A DNA stretch of 64,000 nt from Lapillicoccus jejuensis (GCF_006715055.1 NZ_VFMN01000001.1:2728001-2792000); one strand, 5' to 3'. Positions 1-8,707 are shown, counted from the first letter of the stretch. Translations and numbers: made by a program. Notes: a model not told the origin generated them from the letters alone.

Positions 1-1023
1 CTGCGCGCCGACGCGGTCGGTGGCGACGTCACCTACGTCGTCAACCGGAACATCAACTTCACCAACGTCTGCTACACCGGCTGCCGGTTCTGCGCGTTCG
101 CCCAGCGCAAGACCGACGCGGACGCCTACACCCTCAGCGTCGACGAGGTCGCGACCCGCGCGGCCGAGGCATGGGCGCTCGGCGCGACCGAGGTCTGCCT
201 CCAGGGCGGGATCCACCCCGACCTGCCGGGGACGATCTACGTCGACATCGTCCGGGCCATCAAGGCCCGCTGCCCCGACCTGCACGTGCACGCCTTCAGC
301 CCGATGGAGGTCGTCAACGCGTCCGCCCGCACCGGCCTGTCGGTGCGCGAGTGGCTCACCCAGCTCAAGGAGGCCGGGCTCGGCTCGATCCCCGGCACCG
401 CCGCCGAGATCCTCGACGACGACGTGCGCTGGCTGCTGACCAAGGGCAAGCTGCCCGCCGCCGAGTGGATCGACGTCGTGACGACGGCGCACGAGGTGGG
501 CCTGCGCTCGAGCAGCACGATGATGTACGGGCACGTCGACAACCCCTCGCACTGGCTGGGGCACCTGCGCACGCTGGCCCGGATCCAGGACCGCACCGGC
601 GGGTTCACCGAGTTCGTCGGACTGCCCTTCATCCACACCAACGCCCCGATCTACCTCGCCGGTGTCGCCCGCCCGGGCCCGACCGCGCGCGACAACCGCG
701 CCGTGCACGCCATGGCGCGGGTGCTGCTGCACGGTCGGATCGACCACATCCAGTGCTCGTGGGTCAAGCTCGGCGTCGAGGGCTGCCGCGAGGTCCTCAC
801 CGGTGGCGTGGACGACCTCGGCGGGACGCTCATGGAGGAGACGATCAGCCGGATGGCCGGCTCCCAGCACGGCTCGGCCAAGACCGTCGCCGACCTGCAC
901 CACATCGTCGAGGCTCTGCCCGGGCGCACGGCCCGCCAGCGCACGACGGAGTACGGCGTCGTGCCGCAGGAGCGGCTCGAGGCCGCCGGCCGGTTCACCG
1001 GCCTGCTGCCCTCGGTGGGGTGA
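1..1023 (+). CDS. fbiC: FO synthase, CofH-type C-terminal part (5' end outside window)
   Basis: The reading frame is open from base 1, so the gene begins upstream; 340 codons are visible. A radical-SAM cluster motif, CYTGCRFC, lies at visible residues 24-31 (CX3CX2C), followed by the conserved NRNINFTN-like context and a TIM-barrel body typical of the CofH half. In actinobacteria FbiC is a fused CofG-CofH enzyme. It couples 5-amino-6-ribitylamino-uracil with tyrosine to make FO, the deazaflavin core of coenzyme F420, in the cytoplasm. If this is the fused form, the CofG half lies to the left; a stand-alone CofH cannot be excluded. An F420-type LLM oxidoreductase at 26.5 kb fits an F420-making host. 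A strong hairpin follows the stop. Confidence 0.93.
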   Translation: MRADAVGGDVTYVVNRNINFTNVCYTGCRFCAFAQRKTDADAYTLSVDEVATRAAEAWALGATEVCLQGGIHPDLPGTIYVDIVRAIKARCPDLHVHAFSPMEVVNASARTGLSVREWLTQLKEAGLGSIPGTAAEILDDDVRWLLTKGKLPAAEWIDVVTTAHEVGLRSSSTMMYGHVDNPSHWLGHLRTLARIQDRTGGFTEFVGLPFIHTNAPIYLAGVARPGPTARDNRAVHAMARVLLHGRIDHIQCSWVKLGVEGCREVLTGGVDDLGGTLMEETISRMAGSQHGSAKTVADLHHIVEALPGRTARQRTTEYGVVPQERLEAAGRFTGLLPSVG

Positions 1024-1028
1024 CGCCC

Positions 1029-1064
1029 GAGCCCGTACGGCGCCGCGCGGCGCCGTACGGGCTC
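1029..1064. terminator. Bidirectional hairpin between convergent genes
   Basis: A perfect 16-bp stem, GAGCCCGTACGGCGCC (1029-1044), pairs with 1049-1064 around a GCGC loop. It sits between the 3' ends of fbiC (+) and the beta-propeller gene (-) and touches the stop codon of the latter. There is no strong T-tract on either side, as is common for GC-rich actinobacterial terminators. Confidence 0.75.
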
Positions 1065-2346
1065 AGCGCATGGTGCCGGTGTGCCCCAGCGAGATCCGGC
1101 CCGGCTGCGGCCACACGAGCAGCCCGTGCGGGCCGCTCGCGACGGGGATCTCGTGGGTCACCCGGCCGGTGGTCGTGTCGAAGACGTAGACCACCGAGCT
1201 GTACCGGCCCGACAGCCACAGCTCCTTCCCGTCGGCGCTGACGCCGCCCATGTCGGGGGAGCCGCCGCCGGGGATGACCCACGTCGTCACCGCGACGAGG
1301 GTGGCGGCGTCGAGGACGCTGATCGTGCCCTCGTCACGGTTGGAGACGTAGACCCTGCTCGCGTCGCGCGAGAAGTAGATCCCGTGTGCGCCCTTGCCGG
1401 TCGGGATGAACCTCGCCACGGTGAAGGTCCTCGCGTCGATGACCCAGACGCCGTTGCGGAGCATGTCGGCGGCGAGGAACCAGCGCCCGTCCGGGGTGAG
1501 CCGGACGTCCTGCGGCATCGACGAGGCACCGCGGACCAGGCCACCCGCCGGGCCGCCCATCGAGCGGGCCATGGCCGGGTCCGTCGCACCCGGGGTGGCG
1601 ATCGCGTCGAGGTCGATCGTCTTCACGACGTGGGTGAGCCCCGGGTCGATCTCGACCAGCTCGCCGCTGAACTCGCAGCTGGCCAGCATGGTGCGCCGGT
1701 CGGCGGTGACGTCGGCGTGGTTGAGGCCGGCGCAGCCGACGGGCACGTCGCGGACGGCGGCCATCGTGTGGGCGTCGCGGACCTCGATGGCGCGGGCCCG
1801 CTCGCTCATGACGAGGGCGTAGCGGCCGTCGGGGGAGAAGTAGAGGTTGTAGGGGTCGAAGACGTGCACCGGCGTGCCGGGCGTCCCGGTCCGCGGGTCG
1901 ATCGGGGTGAGGGTGTCGCCGGCGTCGCTGTTGACCCACAGCGTCGTGAGGTCGTGCGAGGGGACGACGTGCTCGGGGGACGAGGCCACGTGGTACGTCG
2001 CGACGACCCGGTAGGTCGACGGGTCGATGACCTGGACGAGCCCCGCGACCTGGTCCGGGACGTAGACGAGCGGCTTCGCGCTGCGCGCGGCGCCGGTGAG
2101 CATCCCGACGCCGTCGGCGGCGTAGACGTCCCTACCCGTCACGGCGGCGTCCGCGGCCGTCGCGCTCGCGGTGCTCGTCGCGGTGCTCGTCACGCCGGAC
2201 GGGCGCGTCGTCCCGGTGCCGCGCGAGGGTGCGGCGGTCGTCGGCGCGCCACCGGACGAGCACGCGCCGAGGAGGCCGAGGGCCACGGCGGTGGCGCAGG
2301 CGAGCACGGCGGTGCGGCGACGGGTCGCACGGGTGGGACGGGTCAC
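1063..2346 (-). CDS. YncE-like beta-propeller lipoprotein
   Basis: This 427-aa protein has an Arg-rich N-terminus, a hydrophobic segment and a lipobox ending LLGAC, so it is probably exported and lipid-anchored. A Ser/Thr/Ala-rich linker follows, then repeated YVTN/YncE-type blades such as GKGAHGIYFSRDASRVYVSN and SPDGRYALVMSE. Such propellers usually mediate binding; no enzymatic motif is visible. The chosen GTG start at 2346 has a GGAGG seven bases upstream and overlaps the stop of the upstream NodB-like gene by GTGA, which implies translational coupling. The two lipoproteins probably act together at the cell surface. The substrate or partner is unknown. Confidence 0.85.
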   Translation of the reverse strand: MTRPTRATRRRTAVLACATAVALGLLGACSSGGAPTTAAPSRGTGTTRPSGVTSTATSTASATAADAAVTGRDVYAADGVGMLTGAARSAKPLVYVPDQVAGLVQVIDPSTYRVVATYHVASSPEHVVPSHDLTTLWVNSDAGDTLTPIDPRTGTPGTPVHVFDPYNLYFSPDGRYALVMSERARAIEVRDAHTMAAVRDVPVGCAGLNHADVTADRRTMLASCEFSGELVEIDPGLTHVVKTIDLDAIATPGATDPAMARSMGGPAGGLVRGASSMPQDVRLTPDGRWFLAADMLRNGVWVIDARTFTVARFIPTGKGAHGIYFSRDASRVYVSNRDEGTISVLDAATLVAVTTWVIPGGGSPDMGGVSADGKELWLSGRYSSVVYVFDTTTGRVTHEIPVASGPHGLLVWPQPGRISLGHTGTMR

Positions 2347-3197
2347 GCGGGGGCCTCCAGGAGGGTCGGGACGGTGACGGCGGACAGACCGGTGGCCTGC
2401 AGCGCGTCGAGGACGCGCGGCAGCGCGGTGAGCGTGCCGGGGTGGCCGAGGTGCAGGCTGACGATGGCGCCGGGGTGCAGGCCGGCGGTGACGGTGCGCA
2501 CGACGGCGTCGGCGCCGGGGTCGGTGTAGTCGAGCGAGTCCAGGTCGTAGGAGATGCTGCGCGCGTACCCGGCCGACGCGGCCGCGGCCCGGATCGTCGG
2601 CGTGCTCGTCGGGGTGCCCGAGGGACGGAACAGCAGCCCCGCGTGCCCGACCGACGTGGCGACCGCGTCCGCGCCGCGTCTCACCTCGTCGGTGGCCGCG
2701 GCGAGGCCGAGGTGGGTGAGGGTCGGGTGGCTCCACGTGTGGTTGCCCAGCGCGTGGCCCTCGGCGACGATCTCGCGACCGACGGACGGGGTCGCGGACA
2801 GCCACGTGCCGACGGCGAAGACGGTGACCTTGGCGCCGCGCTGCTGGAGCAGGGTGAGGACCCGGTGGGCGAGGGCGACGTCGCCCGCCCCGTGGAAGGT
2901 GAGGGCCACGGCCGGGGTGCTCGCGGACCCGCTGGCGATGTCGGGCCCCGGGGTCGACAGGACCGCGGGGGTCGCGGGGGCGCTCGCGGTCGTCGACGTC
3001 GTCGACGTCGTCGACACGGTGCCCGGGGCCGCGGAGGTGCCGGTGGGGGGCGGGGTCCCCGCCGCGGAGGACTGCTTGATCGGCACGGTCGTCGGGCCGC
3101 TGTCGCAGCCCGCGAGCAGGGCGCCCGCGCCGACGACTCCGCCGACGAGGCCGCCGACGACGGCGCGCCGGGGCAGGGGGCGTTCGCTCGAGGTCAC
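2343..3197 (-). CDS. Polysaccharide deacetylase (NodB)-like lipoprotein with altered motif 1
   Basis: This 284-aa protein starts with an RR-containing signal and a lipobox (ALLAGC), then a Thr/Ser/Pro linker and a NodB homology domain from about residue 95. The metal-binding His motif is present (GNHTWSHPTL, H-x3-H), as are RPSGTP in place of RPPYG and a late SLHLGH motif. The usual TFDDGP motif reads TFHGAGD, so the catalytic-base and metal Asp residues are not at their normal positions. NodB enzymes remove N-acetyl groups from envelope polysaccharides. With this substitution the protein may be a divergent enzyme or a non-catalytic binder. It is first in a two-gene unit with the beta-propeller lipoprotein. 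Confidence 0.82.
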   Translation of the reverse strand: MTSSERPLPRRAVVGGLVGGVVGAGALLAGCDSGPTTVPIKQSSAAGTPPPTGTSAAPGTVSTTSTTSTTASAPATPAVLSTPGPDIASGSASTPAVALTFHGAGDVALAHRVLTLLQQRGAKVTVFAVGTWLSATPSVGREIVAEGHALGNHTWSHPTLTHLGLAAATDEVRRGADAVATSVGHAGLLFRPSGTPTSTPTIRAAAASAGYARSISYDLDSLDYTDPGADAVVRTVTAGLHPGAIVSLHLGHPGTLTALPRVLDALQATGLSAVTVPTLLEAPA

Positions 3198-3260
3198 CGG
3201 AGAAGGGTCACACCTGCGCGCGGGTGCTCCGTGCCACCGGGGCCCGATCCGACGAGGTTG

Positions 3261-3695
3261 TCAGGAACCTCCCAGCCGGCCGAGGTCCTCGCGGCAGCGG
3301 GTCCCGAAGCGGTCCAGCTCGGCGAGCGCCTCGTCGAGGTCGGCGCGGCGTTGCTCGAGGTCGGCGCGGCGGTCGTCGATCTGCCCCAGCACGTACTCCA
3401 GCTGCGAGCGGCGGCCCCGGGGGGCGTCGTACAGGTCGATGATCGTGCGGATCTCCTCGAGCGGGAAGCCGAGCCGCTTGCCGCGCAGGATGAGCGAGAG
3501 CCGGGTGCGGTCGCGCCGGTGGTAGACGCGCTGGGTCCCGCGCCGCTCGGGGGAGAGCAGGCCGAGCGACTCGTAGTGGCGCACCGTGCGGTGGGTGACG
3601 CCGAACTCCTCGGCGACCTCGGCGATGGTCCAGGTCCGCTCGTCGGTGCGGGCCGGAGCTCGCTCGGAGGTGCGCTCGGGCGTGCTCGTGCTCAT
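3261..3695 (-). CDS. MerR-family transcriptional regulator (LiuR-like context)
   Basis: This 144-aa protein has an N-terminal MerR winged helix (WTIAEVAEEFGVTHRTVRHYESLGLL, about residues 22-47, followed by a YHRRDRTRL wing) and a C-terminal coiled coil with the repeat ADLEQRRADLDEALAELDR. No metal-binding Cys cluster is visible, which argues against a metal sensor. The ATG at 3695 is chosen because the frame upstream runs into the operator and the neighbouring gene. It is divergent from an acyl-CoA dehydrogenase/carboxyltransferase operon, and a perfect palindrome lies between them. That layout matches LiuR-type MerR regulators of branched-chain amino-acid or fatty-acid catabolism, so it probably controls both itself and the operon. 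Confidence 0.88.
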   Translation of the reverse strand: MSTSTPERTSERAPARTDERTWTIAEVAEEFGVTHRTVRHYESLGLLSPERRGTQRVYHRRDRTRLSLILRGKRLGFPLEEIRTIIDLYDAPRGRRSQLEYVLGQIDDRRADLEQRRADLDEALAELDRFGTRCREDLGRLGGS

Positions 3696-3708
3696 GACGG
3701 CATCGTGG

Positions 3709-3730
3709 TTGACGTTGACGTCAACGTCAA
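3709..3730. promoter_or_regulatory. 22-bp perfect palindrome, candidate MerR operator
   Basis: The half-site TTGACGTTGAC is followed immediately by its exact reverse complement, centred between 3719 and 3720. It lies 13 bp from the MerR start and 20 bp from the acyl-CoA dehydrogenase start, so it covers both promoters. MerR-family LiuR sites described in proteobacteria are also ACGT-rich palindromes between the same gene types. I saw no second copy in the window. Confidence 0.85.
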
Positions 3731-3750
3731 GAGCAGTCCATGATGGCCGC

Positions 3751-4935
3751 ATGTTCGAGCTCTCCAAGGACCACGAGGACTTCCGCGCCGTCGTACGCGA
3801 CTTCGCCGAGCAGGAGGTGGCGCCGTACGTCGCCGAGTGGGACCGGGAGGCGCGCTTCCCCACCCACCTCGTGCCGAGGATGGGCGAGCTGGGGCTCTTC
3901 GGCCTCGTCGTCCCGGAGGAGTACGGCGGCTCCGGCGAGGGCGGCGGGGGCGACTTCACCGCCCTGTGCGTGGCCATCGAGGAGCTCGGCCGGGTCGACC
4001 AGTCGGTCGGCATCACGCTGTCGGCCGGGGTCGGCCTGGGGATCAACCCGATCCTCACCTACGGCTCCGAGGAGCAGAAGCAGCGCTGGCTGCCCGACCT
4101 CGTCGCCGGGCGGGCGCTCGCCGGCTTCGGCCTGACCGAGCCGGGCGCCGGCTCGGACACCGCGGCGCCGCGGACCCGCGCGAAGCGCGACGACGACGGC
4201 TGGGTCCTCGACGGGGCCAAGGCGTTCATCACCAACAGCGGCACCGACATCACCTCGGTCGTCACCGTCACCGCGCGGACCGGAGAGAACGCCGACGGGT
4301 CGCCGCAGGTCTCGGCGCTCATGGTCCCGGCGGGGACGCCGGGCTTCACCGTCGAGCCGTCGTACCGCAAGCTCGGCTGGCACCTCAGCGACACCCACGG
4401 ACTGACCTTCGAGGGCTGCCGCCTCCCGGCGGACAGCCTCCTCGGCGAGGAGGGGCAGGGGGTGCGGCAGTTCCTCAAGACCCTCGACGACGGCCGCATC
4501 GCGATCAGCGCGCTCGCGCTCGGCTGCGCGCGGGCGTGCCTCGAGCTGGCGACGGACTACGCGAAGAGCCGGACGGCGTTCGGCCGCCCGATCGGGGCCA
4601 ACCAGGGCGTCTCGTTCCCGCTGGCCGACCTCGCGGTCGCCGTCGAGTCGGCGCGGCTGCTGACCTACAAGGCGGCCTGGCTCAAGGACGAGCTGCACGC
4701 CGGACGGCGCTCGGTCAAGGAGGTCAAGCAGGCCGCGGCGATCGCCAAGCTCCAGTCGACCGAGGCCGCGGTGTCGGCGACCCGGGTGGCGACGCAGGTC
4801 TTCGGCGGCAACGGCTTCATGGAGGAGTACCCGGTGGCGCGGTTCTACCGGGACGCGAAGATCCTCGAGATCGGTGAGGGCACCTCGGAGGTGCAGCGGA
4901 TGCTCATCGGTCGCGGCCTCGGGCTGACGGCGTGA
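3751..4935 (+). CDS. Acyl-CoA dehydrogenase
   Basis: This 394-aa FAD enzyme oxidises acyl-CoA to the 2,3-enoyl-CoA. It has the full family layout: an N-terminal helical domain, the FAD/substrate signature FGLTEPGAGSDTAAPRTRAK, and the C-terminal signature with the catalytic-base region AKILEIGEGTSEVQRML. Length is normal. ATG 3751 (MFELSKDHEDF) is preceded by only 20 nt after the operator and has no evident Shine-Dalgarno, so the transcript may be short-leadered or leaderless. The downstream carboxyltransferase gene overlaps by GTGA. The pairing resembles leucine/isovalerate catabolism (isovaleryl-CoA dehydrogenase plus methylcrotonyl-CoA carboxylase), but substrate specificity cannot be read from sequence alone. 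Confidence 0.93.
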   Translation: MFELSKDHEDFRAVVRDFAEQEVAPYVAEWDREARFPTHLVPRMGELGLFGLVVPEEYGGSGEGGGGDFTALCVAIEELGRVDQSVGITLSAGVGLGINPILTYGSEEQKQRWLPDLVAGRALAGFGLTEPGAGSDTAAPRTRAKRDDDGWVLDGAKAFITNSGTDITSVVTVTARTGENADGSPQVSALMVPAGTPGFTVEPSYRKLGWHLSDTHGLTFEGCRLPADSLLGEEGQGVRQFLKTLDDGRIAISALALGCARACLELATDYAKSRTAFGRPIGANQGVSFPLADLAVAVESARLLTYKAAWLKDELHAGRRSVKEVKQAAAIAKLQSTEAAVSATRVATQVFGGNGFMEEYPVARFYRDAKILEIGEGTSEVQRMLIGRGLGLTA

Positions 4936-6482
4936 GCGACCCACGGGTCGCGCAGGTCCGCGAGCGGCTGGCGACGGCGTACGAGGCCACGGTCAAGCCG
5001 AGCGACAAGGCTCGCGCCAAGCTCGACGCCCAGGGCAAGATCCCCGTCCGCGACCGGGTGGACCTGCTCCTCGACGAGGGGTCCTTCGTCGAGGACGGGC
5101 GGTACGCGAACAGCCGGGCGGTCGGGCTGCCGGCCGACGGCGTCGTCACCGGGCGGGGGACGGTCGACGGCCGGCCGGTCGTCGTCATCGCCAACGACCC
5201 GACGGTCAAGGCCGGGTCGTGGGGGGCGCGGACGGTCGAGAAGATCGTGCGGATGACCGAGGTCGCGCTGCGCGAGGAGCTGCCGGTCTTCTGGCTCGTC
5301 GACTCCGCGGGGGCGCGGATCACCGACCAGGTCGAGATGTTCCCGGGTCGGCGGGGGGCCGGGCACATCTTCCACAACCAGGTCGCGCTGTCGGGTCGGG
5401 TGCCCCAGGTCTGCTGCCTGTTCGGGCCGAGCGCGGCGGGCGGGGCGTACATCCCGAGCTTCACGGACATCGTCATCATGGTCGAGGGCAACGCCTCGAT
5501 GTACCTCGGCAGCCCGCGGATGGCCGAGATGGTCGTCGGGGAGACGGTCAGCCTCGAGGAGATGGGTGGCGCGCGGATGCACTGCACCACCTCGGGGTGC
5601 GGTGACCTGCTCGCGGCCGACGACGTCGAGGCGATCGAGCTGGCCCGGCTGTACTTCTCCTACCTGCCCTCGTCGTGGCGGGAGGCACCGCCGTCGTACG
5701 ACGCCGAGGAGCCGTCCGTCCCGCTGACCCGCGACGTCGTGCCGGAGCGTGAGTCGGTCGGCTTCGACGTGCACGAGGTCATCGACGGGCTCGTCGACGA
5801 CGGGTCGTTCTTCGAGGTCAAGCCGCTCTTCGCGCCGGAGCTCGTGGTCGGGTTCGGGCGGCTGGCGGGGGAGACCGTGGGGATCGTCGCCAACAACAGC
5901 CTCGTCAAGGGCGGGGTGCTGTTCATCGACAGCGCCGACAAGGCGACCCGCTTCATCTGGCTGTGCGACGCGTTCAACATCCCGCTCGTCTACCTGTGCG
6001 ACGTGCCGGGCTTCATGATCGGCAGCGAGGTCGAGCGGCAGGGGATCATCCGGCACGGCGCCAAGATGGTCAGCGCGGTCGCGTCGGCGACGGTGCCGCA
6101 GGTGTGCGTCGTCGTGCGCAAGGCGTACGGGGCCGGGCTGTACGCGATGGGCGGGCCGGGCTTCATGCCCGACGCGACGATCGCGCTGCCGACGGCGCGG
6201 ATCGCGGTGATGGGGCCGGAGGCGGCGGTCAACGCGGTCTACGCGAACAAGATCGCCGAGGTCGAGGCCGCCGAGGGGGTCGCGGCGCGGGAGGCGTACG
6301 TGGCGGAGCGGCGCCGGGAGTACGAGGAGGACGTCGACCTCGAGCGGCTCGCCGCCGACCTCGTCGTGGACCAGGTCGTCGAGGCGGAGGAGCTGCGGGG
6401 CGAGCTGCTCAAGCGGCTGCGGTACGCCGCCGGGCGCGACCGGGCGTTCTCCGAGCGGCGACGACCGGTCACGCCCGTCTGA
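4932..6482 (+). CDS. Acyl-CoA carboxylase carboxyltransferase (beta) subunit
   Basis: This 516-aa protein has both crotonase-like halves of a biotin-dependent carboxyltransferase. The first half carries LVDSAGARI and FGPSAAGGAYIPS (oxyanion pocket); the second carries CDVPGFMIGSEVERQGIIRHG and RKAYGAGLYAMGGP. It transfers CO2 from carboxybiotin to an acyl-CoA. It is distinct from the PccB/AccD5-type subunit at 18.7 kb and closer in style to AccD1/methylcrotonyl-CoA carboxylase beta chains. It overlaps the acyl-CoA dehydrogenase by four bases and should be co-regulated by the MerR protein. No biotinylated alpha subunit is encoded beside it, so it must borrow one. Confidence 0.93.
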   Translation: MSDPRVAQVRERLATAYEATVKPSDKARAKLDAQGKIPVRDRVDLLLDEGSFVEDGRYANSRAVGLPADGVVTGRGTVDGRPVVVIANDPTVKAGSWGARTVEKIVRMTEVALREELPVFWLVDSAGARITDQVEMFPGRRGAGHIFHNQVALSGRVPQVCCLFGPSAAGGAYIPSFTDIVIMVEGNASMYLGSPRMAEMVVGETVSLEEMGGARMHCTTSGCGDLLAADDVEAIELARLYFSYLPSSWREAPPSYDAEEPSVPLTRDVVPERESVGFDVHEVIDGLVDDGSFFEVKPLFAPELVVGFGRLAGETVGIVANNSLVKGGVLFIDSADKATRFIWLCDAFNIPLVYLCDVPGFMIGSEVERQGIIRHGAKMVSAVASATVPQVCVVVRKAYGAGLYAMGGPGFMPDATIALPTARIAVMGPEAAVNAVYANKIAEVEAAEGVAAREAYVAERRREYEEDVDLERLAADLVVDQVVEAEELRGELLKRLRYAAGRDRAFSERRRPVTPV

Positions 6483-6555
6483 CGCCGTACCCTGAGGGCA
6501 CGCCCACCGCCCGAGGAGCCGCACCATCGTCACCGTCACGCCCACCGCCCGCCGG

Positions 6556-7872
6556 GTGCAGGAGAAGCTGCCCGCTCCCGTCCAGGCGGGGGTGCGGGCG
6601 ATCCGGCGCGTCACGCCGGGGCCGGTGCCGGTGGAGGCGCCGACCGTGGCGGCCCTCGAGGAGGGCCGGCCCTGGTGGCGCCGCTTCGGGCTGTGGTTCC
6701 CGCTGGCGGTGTGGTTCGTCACGCGGGCGACGACGGCGGTCATCGCCGTGGTGGCCCAGCGCAACGAGATCGCGCTGCCGTGGAGCAACGGGATCCTGCG
6801 GATCATGTTCCCGACGGGGACGGCGCCGGGCTACTGGACGGTGATGTCCAACTGGGACGGGCAGTGGTACCGGGAGATCGCCACCCACGGCTACCCGATG
6901 GTGCTGCCCCGCGCGAGCGACGGCACCGTCGACATGAGCGCGTGGGCGTTCTACCCGGTCTACCCCCTCCTCGTGAAGGGGCTGATGGCGGTGACCGGGC
7001 TGCCGTTCGCGGTGGCGGGCGGCATCGTCAACCTCGTCCTCGGCGCCGTCGGGATGGTGCTGCTCTTCCGGCTGGTGGACCAGGCGGTGGGGCGCTGGGA
7101 GGCGGTCGTCGCCGTCGTCGGCGTGTGCACCTTCATCTCCGCGCCGATCCTGCAGGCGACGTACACGGAGTCGCTGGCCATCGTCGTCGTCGTCTCGCTG
7201 CTCATGCTGCTGCGGGCCCGGCGCTACTGGTGGGTCGCCGTCGGGCTCGTCGTCCTGGCGCTGAGCCGCAACATCGTCGCGTCCATGGCGCCGGTGATCC
7301 TCACCCACCTCATCGTGCGATGGCGCACCGAGGAGGAGCTGCCGCGGCGCAGCAAGGTGGGGCTGCTGCTGCTCACCGGGTGGGCGGGCGCGCTGACCGC
7401 CCTGTGGCCCGCGGTCATCGGGGTCGTGACCGGGATCCCCAGCGCGTACACCCAGACGCTGGCGGCCTGGAAGGTCGGCAGCGACATCAAGCTCTACTCG
7501 TGGTGGACCTACCTCGTGGCCGCCTACGGGTGGGTGGGGCCGATCTTCGGCATCGTCGCCGTCGTCGTCTTCGCGTGGTTCATGATCACCCACCGCACCT
7601 GGCGCTGGGGCCCGGAGATCTGGGCCTGGGCCGGCGCCTACCCCGCCTACCAGCTGCTCGTCACCAACAGCGGGCCCTCGCGGCTGCGCTACGCGATCCT
7701 CGCGTTCCCCTTCACCCTGCTCATCGCCTGGTTCCTCCAGGTGCGCTGGTGGCGGCGCTGGCGCGTGCTGCTGCTCTGCCTCGTCGCCGTCCTCGGCGTC
7801 GCGCAGCAGGCGTGGTACGTGAGCAACTACATCGTCGTCAGCCACCTCGACGGGAACGTCTACTACCCCTGA
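6556..7872 (+). CDS. PIG-V/GT-C-like mannosyltransferase, multi-pass membrane protein
   Basis: This protein of about 438 aa has roughly nine or ten hydrophobic segments. After the first membrane span it carries the loop SNWDGQWYREIATHGYP, the WDG-x-WY-x-x-IA-x-x-GY signature of PIG-V-like GT-C glycosyltransferases, which use polyprenyl-phosphate sugars on the outer membrane face. Acceptor and sugar are unknown. GTG 6556 is the first canonical in-frame start but has no ribosome site. A GAGGAG at 6513-6518 is instead well spaced for an in-frame ATC at 6526, which would add ten residues. A TACCCT box lies at 6489-6494. It stands 73 nt after the carboxyltransferase gene and ends before palindrome copy 1. 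Confidence 0.85.
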   Translation: MQEKLPAPVQAGVRAIRRVTPGPVPVEAPTVAALEEGRPWWRRFGLWFPLAVWFVTRATTAVIAVVAQRNEIALPWSNGILRIMFPTGTAPGYWTVMSNWDGQWYREIATHGYPMVLPRASDGTVDMSAWAFYPVYPLLVKGLMAVTGLPFAVAGGIVNLVLGAVGMVLLFRLVDQAVGRWEAVVAVVGVCTFISAPILQATYTESLAIVVVVSLLMLLRARRYWWVAVGLVVLALSRNIVASMAPVILTHLIVRWRTEEELPRRSKVGLLLLTGWAGALTALWPAVIGVVTGIPSAYTQTLAAWKVGSDIKLYSWWTYLVAAYGWVGPIFGIVAVVVFAWFMITHRTWRWGPEIWAWAGAYPAYQLLVTNSGPSRLRYAILAFPFTLLIAWFLQVRWWRRWRVLLLCLVAVLGVAQQAWYVSNYIVVSHLDGNVYYP

Positions 7873-7955
7873 CGGGTGCCCCGTCGGCCGAGCCCTCGGC
7901 AGGTCCGCTCGGGCCGCCGCGGGCCTTCGGGGCCTGCGCGGGACCCGTCCGCGCT

Positions 7956-7994
7956 CGCTATGCCGTGCCCCGCCCTGCGGGGCACGGCATAGCG
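7956..7994. repeat. CTATGCCGTG palindrome, copy 1
   Basis: An 18-bp perfect stem (core arm GCTATGCCGTGCCCCGC) closes on a 3-nt CCT loop. It lies in the 163-bp gap between the convergent GT-C gene and maf, where it could also act as a bidirectional terminator. Copies 2-4 lie at 13733, 13798 and 44491. The bases next to the loop are GC/GC here but AC/GT in copies 3 and 4, a compensated change that preserves pairing. Confidence 0.9.
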
Positions 7995-8035
7995 CCGGCG
8001 CAGGAGGCCTCGGACAACCCCCTCCGGGGCGGCTG

Positions 8036-8698
8036 TCAGCCGCGTCCGAGGACGAACCAGCCCACGCCGACCTCGGCGACGAGCTCGCGCAGGAGCGGCA
8101 GGGACAGGCCGACGACGTTGTGGTGGTCGCCCTCGATCCCGGTGACGAAGGCGCCCCCGAGGCCGTCGACGGTGAACGCCCCGGCGACCCGCAGCGGCTC
8201 TCCGGTGGCGACGTACGCCTCGATCTCGTCGTCGGTGACCTCGGCGAAGTGGACAGTGGTGCTGGCGGTGGCGCCGAGCGTGGCGCCGGTGCCGCCCTCG
8301 TCCTCGTCGCGCTCGTCCCGCAACCAGTGGCCGGTGTGCAGCACCCCGGAGCGGCCGCGCATCCGCCGCCAGCGCTCGCGCGCCTCGGCGGCGTCGGCCG
8401 GCTTGCCGTGCACCTCCCCGTCGAGCTCCAGGACGGAGTCGCAGCCGAGGACGAGGGTGGAGGTCTCGACCTGGGAGGCCACCGCCTCGCACTTGGCGCG
8501 GGCCAGCAGCAGCGCCACGTCCGCGGGCTCCAGCTCGCCGTACGCCGCCCTCGCCTGCGCGACGGCCGCCTCCTCGTCGACGTCGCTGACGACCACCTGC
8601 GGCTCGATCCCCGCCGCGCGCAGGGTGGCCAGGCGAGCGGGCGACTGGGAGGCGAGGACGAGGGCGACGGGGGTGGTGGAGGACGTGGGGTGGGGCAC
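8036..8698 (-). CDS. maf: Maf-family nucleoside triphosphate pyrophosphatase
   Basis: This 220-aa protein begins LVLASQSPARLATLRAAGI, the Maf substrate-binding signature (S-x-SP-x-R), and contains GCDSVLELDGEVHGKP with the catalytic Asp, then TGHWLRD and the late GLGGAFVTGIEGDHHNVVGL motif. Maf proteins hydrolyse non-canonical or modified NTPs to NMP plus PPi in the cytoplasm. A TAGGGT box ends six bases before the GTG start with no Shine-Dalgarno, suggesting leaderless transcription. In mycobacteria maf lies next to accE5; here about 10 kb of other genes separate it from accE. Confidence 0.93.
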   Translation of the reverse strand: MPHPTSSTTPVALVLASQSPARLATLRAAGIEPQVVVSDVDEEAAVAQARAAYGELEPADVALLLARAKCEAVASQVETSTLVLGCDSVLELDGEVHGKPADAAEARERWRRMRGRSGVLHTGHWLRDERDEDEGGTGATLGATASTTVHFAEVTDDEIEAYVATGEPLRVAGAFTVDGLGGAFVTGIEGDHHNVVGLSLPLLRELVAEVGVGWFVLGRG

Positions 8699-8707
8699 GG
8701 CGCGACC

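Noticed and set aside
3740-3750. ATG 3740 as start of the acyl-CoA dehydrogenase
   Set aside because: It is in a different frame; ATG 3751 begins the frame that carries all family motifs.
7887-7900. GCCGAG/CTCGGC hairpin after the GT-C gene
   Set aside because: A six-base stem with a two-base loop is expected by chance at this GC content; palindrome copy 1 downstream is a better terminator candidate.
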